A stretch of DNA of 8,244 nt from DASYPQ01 sp041488095 (GTDB taxonomy: Bacteria > Planctomycetota > UBA1135 > GCA-002686595): positions 1 to 8,244 of the forward strand of contig JBGPOP010000074.1 of NCBI GenBank assembly GCA_041488095.1. The letters are read 5' to 3'. The translations under genes and the position numbers were made by a program. Of this stretch, positions 5,684 through 8,244 are shown piece after piece. The first letter of the stretch is position 1, and each line of letters starts with the position of its first letter. A model generated the notes under the pieces. That model had not been told where the DNA came from. It saw only the letters and a program-made list of their open reading frames with translations, and did not search any database.

Positions 5684-7624
5684 ATGCGTATCCTGCCCCT
5701 CGCTCTGGTCCTCTCCACCGCGACCTTCACCCGCGCGAGCGTGTCCACTTCTCCTCAGAACCCCGCCAACTTGGCGACACCTCCCTCGCAGAGCGAGGGG
5801 ACGACCGTCCGCGGCGAGCGGCTCGATCCTTCCGCCTTCGGCCCCGCGTGGGTCGAGAGCATGGAGGATGTCATCCGCCGCGAGCGCGAGAACCCGCCGC
5901 CGACCGGCGTCTACGTCGCGCACCCGCCCAGGATTCCTCCCGGCCTGCGGGCCGCCAAGCCGGCTCCCGGCGGCAGCTCGGGCAACCAGAACCTTGGCGG
6001 CGGCGGATCGCCGCCCACGATCGGCACGAACTTCGTCGGGCCGAAGCTGGGCGACCCGGGTGGCGGCTGGGTCCCGCCGGACACGTGCGGAGCGGTCGGC
6101 ATCAACCACTTCGTCTCGGTCGTGAACTCGAACATCTCGGTCTGGAACAAGACGACCGGCGCGCGCTTGATGAACGTCTCGCAGGCGAGCTTCTGGGCCA
6201 CGGGCAGCCTCGGCGACGGGCGCTGCGTGTTCGACCCGAACAGCCAGCGCTTCATCCTCATGAGCGACGATTTCAACACGAGGCTCTTCTTCGCCGTGTC
6301 GTCGACGTCGGATCCCACCGGGTCGTGGTTCAAGACGAGCATCAATCTGAGCCAGGGCGTCGATGCGGGCCACTGGCCCGACTATCCGACGCTGGGCGTG
6401 GACGCGAACGGCATCTACAGCTCGGCCTACATGGTCGGTTCACCGGACCTGATGAGCCTGTTCGCCATCGACAAGGCGCCGCTCGTGGCGGCGACCCAGA
6501 GCCTGGGCACGGTGACGGCCTTCCGGCATCTCAGCTGGGAGGGCGCGATCCATCCCTGCGTCACCTACGGCACGCCTAGCGGGGAATACTGCATTTCGTG
6601 GGGGACGCTGTATCGGGTGAATGCGCCGTTGACGCTCCCGACGCTGACGAACCTGGGAACCGCCCACATCCCGGGGTTCTCCGCGCCGCCCAACGCGCCG
6701 GCCATGGGCAGCACTTCCCTGCTCGACACCCTCGACGGCCGCTTGCTCAACGCGGTCTATCGGAACGGCTACGTCTGGACCGCGAATGCTGTGTTTGCGG
6801 GGGGAAGATCCGCTTGCCGCTGGTACCAGATCAACACGAGCCCGATCGCTCTGACCCAGTTTGGCACGATCGACGACCCGTCGCTCTACTACTTCTTCCC
6901 CGGGCTCTCGGTCAACGCCAACGGCCACATGGTCGTGGGCTTCACCGGCTCGGACTCGAGCCACTTCGCCGGCTGCTACGTCACCGGCCGCAAGGCGACC
7001 GACACGACGGGCCAGACCGCGCCGCCGCAGCTCTTCAAGACCGGCGACGGGAGCTACAACGACGGCGGCAATCCCAGCCGCTGGGGCGACTACAGCCTGA
7101 CCAGCGTCGATCCCACGAACGACCTCGACTTCTGGACGATCCAGGAGTACGCGCGCACGGGCAACCAGTGGGGGACGTGGATCGCACAGATCCTCTACGA
7201 CAACTGCGTCGCCGTGGCGCCGACCAGCTTCTGCACGGCCGCGGGGAATTCCTTCAGCGCCTCCGGCTCTCCGATCAGCTTCACGGGCACGAACTCGATC
7301 TCGCTGAACAACTTCGGTCTCCAAACTTTCAATGTCCCGCCGAACAAGCTGTGCCTGGCGTTCTACGGGCTGGACCAGACGGCCTTCCTGCCGATGGGCA
7401 ACGGGATCCGCTGCATCAACAGTCCGTTCTACCGGATCTACCCCGCGACGACGTCGAACCTGCTGGGCGACGTCGACTACCCGGTGAACCTGCACACACT
7501 CCCCCCCGCTGGGCACATCAACGCCGGGCAATCGTGGGGATTCCAGATCATGTACCGCGATCCGGCAGCGGGAGGCGGGAACTTCAACGTCACGGATGGG
7601 CTGAGCACGACCTGGTGCCCGTGA
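5684..7624 (+). CDS. Exported protein, probable beta-propeller-like region plus C-terminal module
   Basis: A 646-aa exported protein of unknown function. The ATG at 5684 is preferred because it directly opens a signal peptide (MRILPLALVLSTATFTRAS, about 1-19); a TTG at 5588 would add 32 residues that bury it. No Shine-Dalgarno is visible, and the preceding 45 nt are C-rich. A Pro/Gly-rich stretch (about 70-115) follows. The main domain (about 117-510) contains GWVPPDTCGAVGINHFVSVV, DPTGSWF, GHWPDYPTLGVD (229-240) and WGDYSLTSVDP...FWTIQEYA (467-489). This pattern is seen in bacterial secreted proteins with PPDTxGAVGxxHFV motifs, probably repeated blades. A C-terminal module (about 516-646) begins FCTAAGNS and ends in YRDP...TTWCP; similar Cys-bearing modules recur at the C-termini of planctomycete exported proteins, from memory. 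No catalytic residues can be assigned. Export is well supported; function and domain boundaries are inferred. Confidence 0.85.
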   Translation: MRILPLALVLSTATFTRASVSTSPQNPANLATPPSQSEGTTVRGERLDPSAFGPAWVESMEDVIRRERENPPPTGVYVAHPPRIPPGLRAAKPAPGGSSGNQNLGGGGSPPTIGTNFVGPKLGDPGGGWVPPDTCGAVGINHFVSVVNSNISVWNKTTGARLMNVSQASFWATGSLGDGRCVFDPNSQRFILMSDDFNTRLFFAVSSTSDPTGSWFKTSINLSQGVDAGHWPDYPTLGVDANGIYSSAYMVGSPDLMSLFAIDKAPLVAATQSLGTVTAFRHLSWEGAIHPCVTYGTPSGEYCISWGTLYRVNAPLTLPTLTNLGTAHIPGFSAPPNAPAMGSTSLLDTLDGRLLNAVYRNGYVWTANAVFAGGRSACRWYQINTSPIALTQFGTIDDPSLYYFFPGLSVNANGHMVVGFTGSDSSHFAGCYVTGRKATDTTGQTAPPQLFKTGDGSYNDGGNPSRWGDYSLTSVDPTNDLDFWTIQEYARTGNQWGTWIAQILYDNCVAVAPTSFCTAAGNSFSASGSPISFTGTNSISLNNFGLQTFNVPPNKLCLAFYGLDQTAFLPMGNGIRCINSPFYRIYPATTSNLLGDVDYPVNLHTLPPAGHINAGQSWGFQIMYRDPAAGGGNFNVTDGLSTTWCP

Positions 7625-7669
7625 TTCGACGAGGCGTTCCGTAGCGAGGTGGACGCCCGGCACCGGCGA

Positions 7670-7689
7670 GGTCGCGCGCTCCGGCGACC
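7670..7689 (+). terminator. Possible hairpin downstream of the exported protein gene
   Basis: A perfect 6-bp stem (GGTCGC/GCGACC) with an 8-nt loop begins 46 nt after the TGA. No U-tract follows, so it does not meet the standard intrinsic-terminator pattern; it could instead protect the 3' end or be chance. Confidence 0.2.
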
Positions 7690-7870
7690 GCCGACGAAGG
7701 CCAGCAGCGAGATGAGGGAGCCTCCACGCCGCCGTGAGCCGAGAGACTCCACGACGTGACGCCGCCGCTCACTGGGAGAGGGGTGCGTCAGCTCGCGGGT
7801 TTCGCTGTGGAAGGGTAGCCTGGGGAAGCGAACGGGACGCGGGGAGCGGGGAGCGTCGACGAGGCCGGCC

Positions 7871-7899
7871 TTGGGACCGCGGGAGCCCACATGCATCTT
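7871..7899 (+). promoter_or_regulatory. Weak sigma-70-like promoter candidate
   Basis: TTGGGA (7871-7876) and CATCTT (7894-7899) are 17 nt apart, with 4 of 6 and 3 of 6 matches to TTGACA and TATAAT; a TG stands directly before the -10 (7892-7893). The position would give a 5' leader of about 20 nt containing the ribosome binding site. The matches are weak and the candidate rests mainly on spacing. Confidence 0.2.
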
Positions 7900-7911
7900 T
7901 GGGAGAGGAGC

Positions 7912-7922
7912 AAGGGGAGGAG
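7912..7922 (+). promoter_or_regulatory. Ribosome binding site of the propeller gene
   Basis: The purine run AAGGGGAGGAG places GGAGG (7916-7920) 6 nt before the ATG at 7927. It is one of the strongest Shine-Dalgarno sequences in the window and fixes this start. Confidence 0.75.
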
Positions 7923-7926
7923 TCGG

Positions 7927-8244
7927 ATGAACCGTGCATCGCGTTGGACAGGTGTGGCTCTGGCTGCGGCTCTGGCGGGCAGCCTCGCGGAGGCGCAGAC
8001 GACCGAGCGCGTGAGCGTGGCCACGGGCGGGACTCAGGGGAACGGCCACAGCCAGTATTCATCGATCTCGGCCGACGGCCGCTTCGTGGCGTTCAAGAGC
8101 AGCGCCTCGAACCTCGTCGTGGGCGACACGAACGGGAGCGATGACGTCTTCGTGCGCGACCGCCAGAGCGGGACGACCGAGCGCGTGAGCGTGGTCACGG
8201 GCGGGGCGCAGGGGAACGGCGGCAGCTTGTCTCCCTCGATCTCG
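7927..8244 (+). CDS. Exported PD40/TolB-like beta-propeller repeat protein, 5' part (3' end outside window)
   Basis: The frame is open from ATG 7927 to the window end (106 codons, no stop), so only the N-terminus is seen. Residues 1-23 form a signal peptide: basic MNRASR, a hydrophobic ALAAALAGSL core, and a probable cut after AEA. From Thr25 the protein is built of 58-residue repeats: TTERVSVATGGTQGNG, then SSISADGRFVAFKSSASNLV, then GDTNGSDDVFVRDRQSG, after which TTERVSVVTGGAQGNG restarts at Thr83. The SADGRFVAF core and DVFVRD strand match PD40/WD40-like propeller blades as in TolB-type proteins. A full propeller would need several more repeats beyond the window. These proteins are exported and generally thought to mediate binding; no ligand can be inferred. 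It has a strong ribosome binding site and follows a 302-nt gap, so it probably has its own promoter. It is not TolB itself, since the usual tol neighbours are absent. Confidence 0.88.
   Translation, partial: MNRASRWTGVALAAALAGSLAEAQTTERVSVATGGTQGNGHSQYSSISADGRFVAFKSSASNLVVGDTNGSDDVFVRDRQSGTTERVSVVTGGAQGNGGSLSPSIS
7999..8244 (+). repeat. 174-bp in-frame tandem repeat (one full unit, second partial)
   Basis: Unit 1 spans 7999-8172 and unit 2 starts at 8173 and is cut at 8244. Over the 72 nt that can be compared I count 62 identities, with the first 22 nt identical. The period is 58 codons, matching one propeller blade. The DNA similarity suggests recent duplication or gene conversion among repeats. 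Confidence 0.85.

Larger units (their letters stand above)
7625..7926 (+). other. Intergenic region, 302 nt, no convincing gene
   Basis: No plausible protein gene or tRNA is visible on either strand. Two inverted repeats are present. GGTCGC (7670-7675) pairs with GCGACC (7684-7689) over an 8-nt loop, a possible transcript-end hairpin but without a T-run. GTGAGC (7734-7739) pairs with GCTCAC (7767-7772) over 27 nt. The last 90 nt are rich in G and A and lead into the ribosome binding site of the next gene. The reading frame that starts at 7734 is out of frame with the propeller gene and overlaps it, so I treat it as a shadow. Confidence 0.5.

Noticed and set aside
7734..8144. 136-codon plus-strand frame overlapping the start of the propeller gene
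   Set aside because: It conflicts with the 7927 frame, which has a strong ribosome binding site, a signal peptide and repeat motifs; the translation of this frame is low-complexity Arg/Gly.

Overview
This is a GC-rich bacterial window in which all recognisable genes run on the plus strand. The left half is conserved housekeeping DNA: the 3' part of atpD (F1 beta subunit), atpC (F1 epsilon), aspS (aspartyl-tRNA synthetase) and infC (initiation factor IF3). The right half is accessory: a polytopic membrane protein resembling GT-C glycosyltransferases, a large exported protein, and the start of an exported PD40/TolB-like beta-propeller protein cut by the window end. The Cys-containing C-terminal module of the exported protein, ending in a YRDP...WCP pattern, and the near-identical propeller repeats recall proteins I associate with environmental Planctomycetota. 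That placement is inference from two accessory proteins and GC content, and other GC-rich phyla cannot be excluded.

Layout: atpD, atpC and aspS are tightly packed (5-nt gap, then a 1-nt TGATG overlap), so they are probably one transcript joining the end of the ATP synthase operon to a tRNA synthetase. After a 123-nt gap comes infC, with a GTG start behind an AAGGAG ribosome binding site. The usual infC partners rpmI and rplT are not next; 40 nt downstream the membrane protein gene begins. A 193-nt leader follows, holding a less GC-rich stretch, a 22-codon reading frame with a good Shine-Dalgarno, and a perfect 13-bp palindrome. Then comes the exported protein gene, a 302-nt gap, and the propeller gene, whose 174-bp tandem repeat starts inside the window.

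The first four genes serve energy production and translation. The last three encode envelope or exported products with no demonstrable link to one another beyond orientation. I see no mobile element, CRISPR array, tRNA, rRNA or defence system, and no clear novel multi-gene system. The most checkable points are the ATP-binding motif in epsilon, the His of the non-discriminating AspRS type, the broken infC-rpmI-rplT linkage, the small frame and palindrome upstream of the exported protein, and the internal repeat of the last gene.
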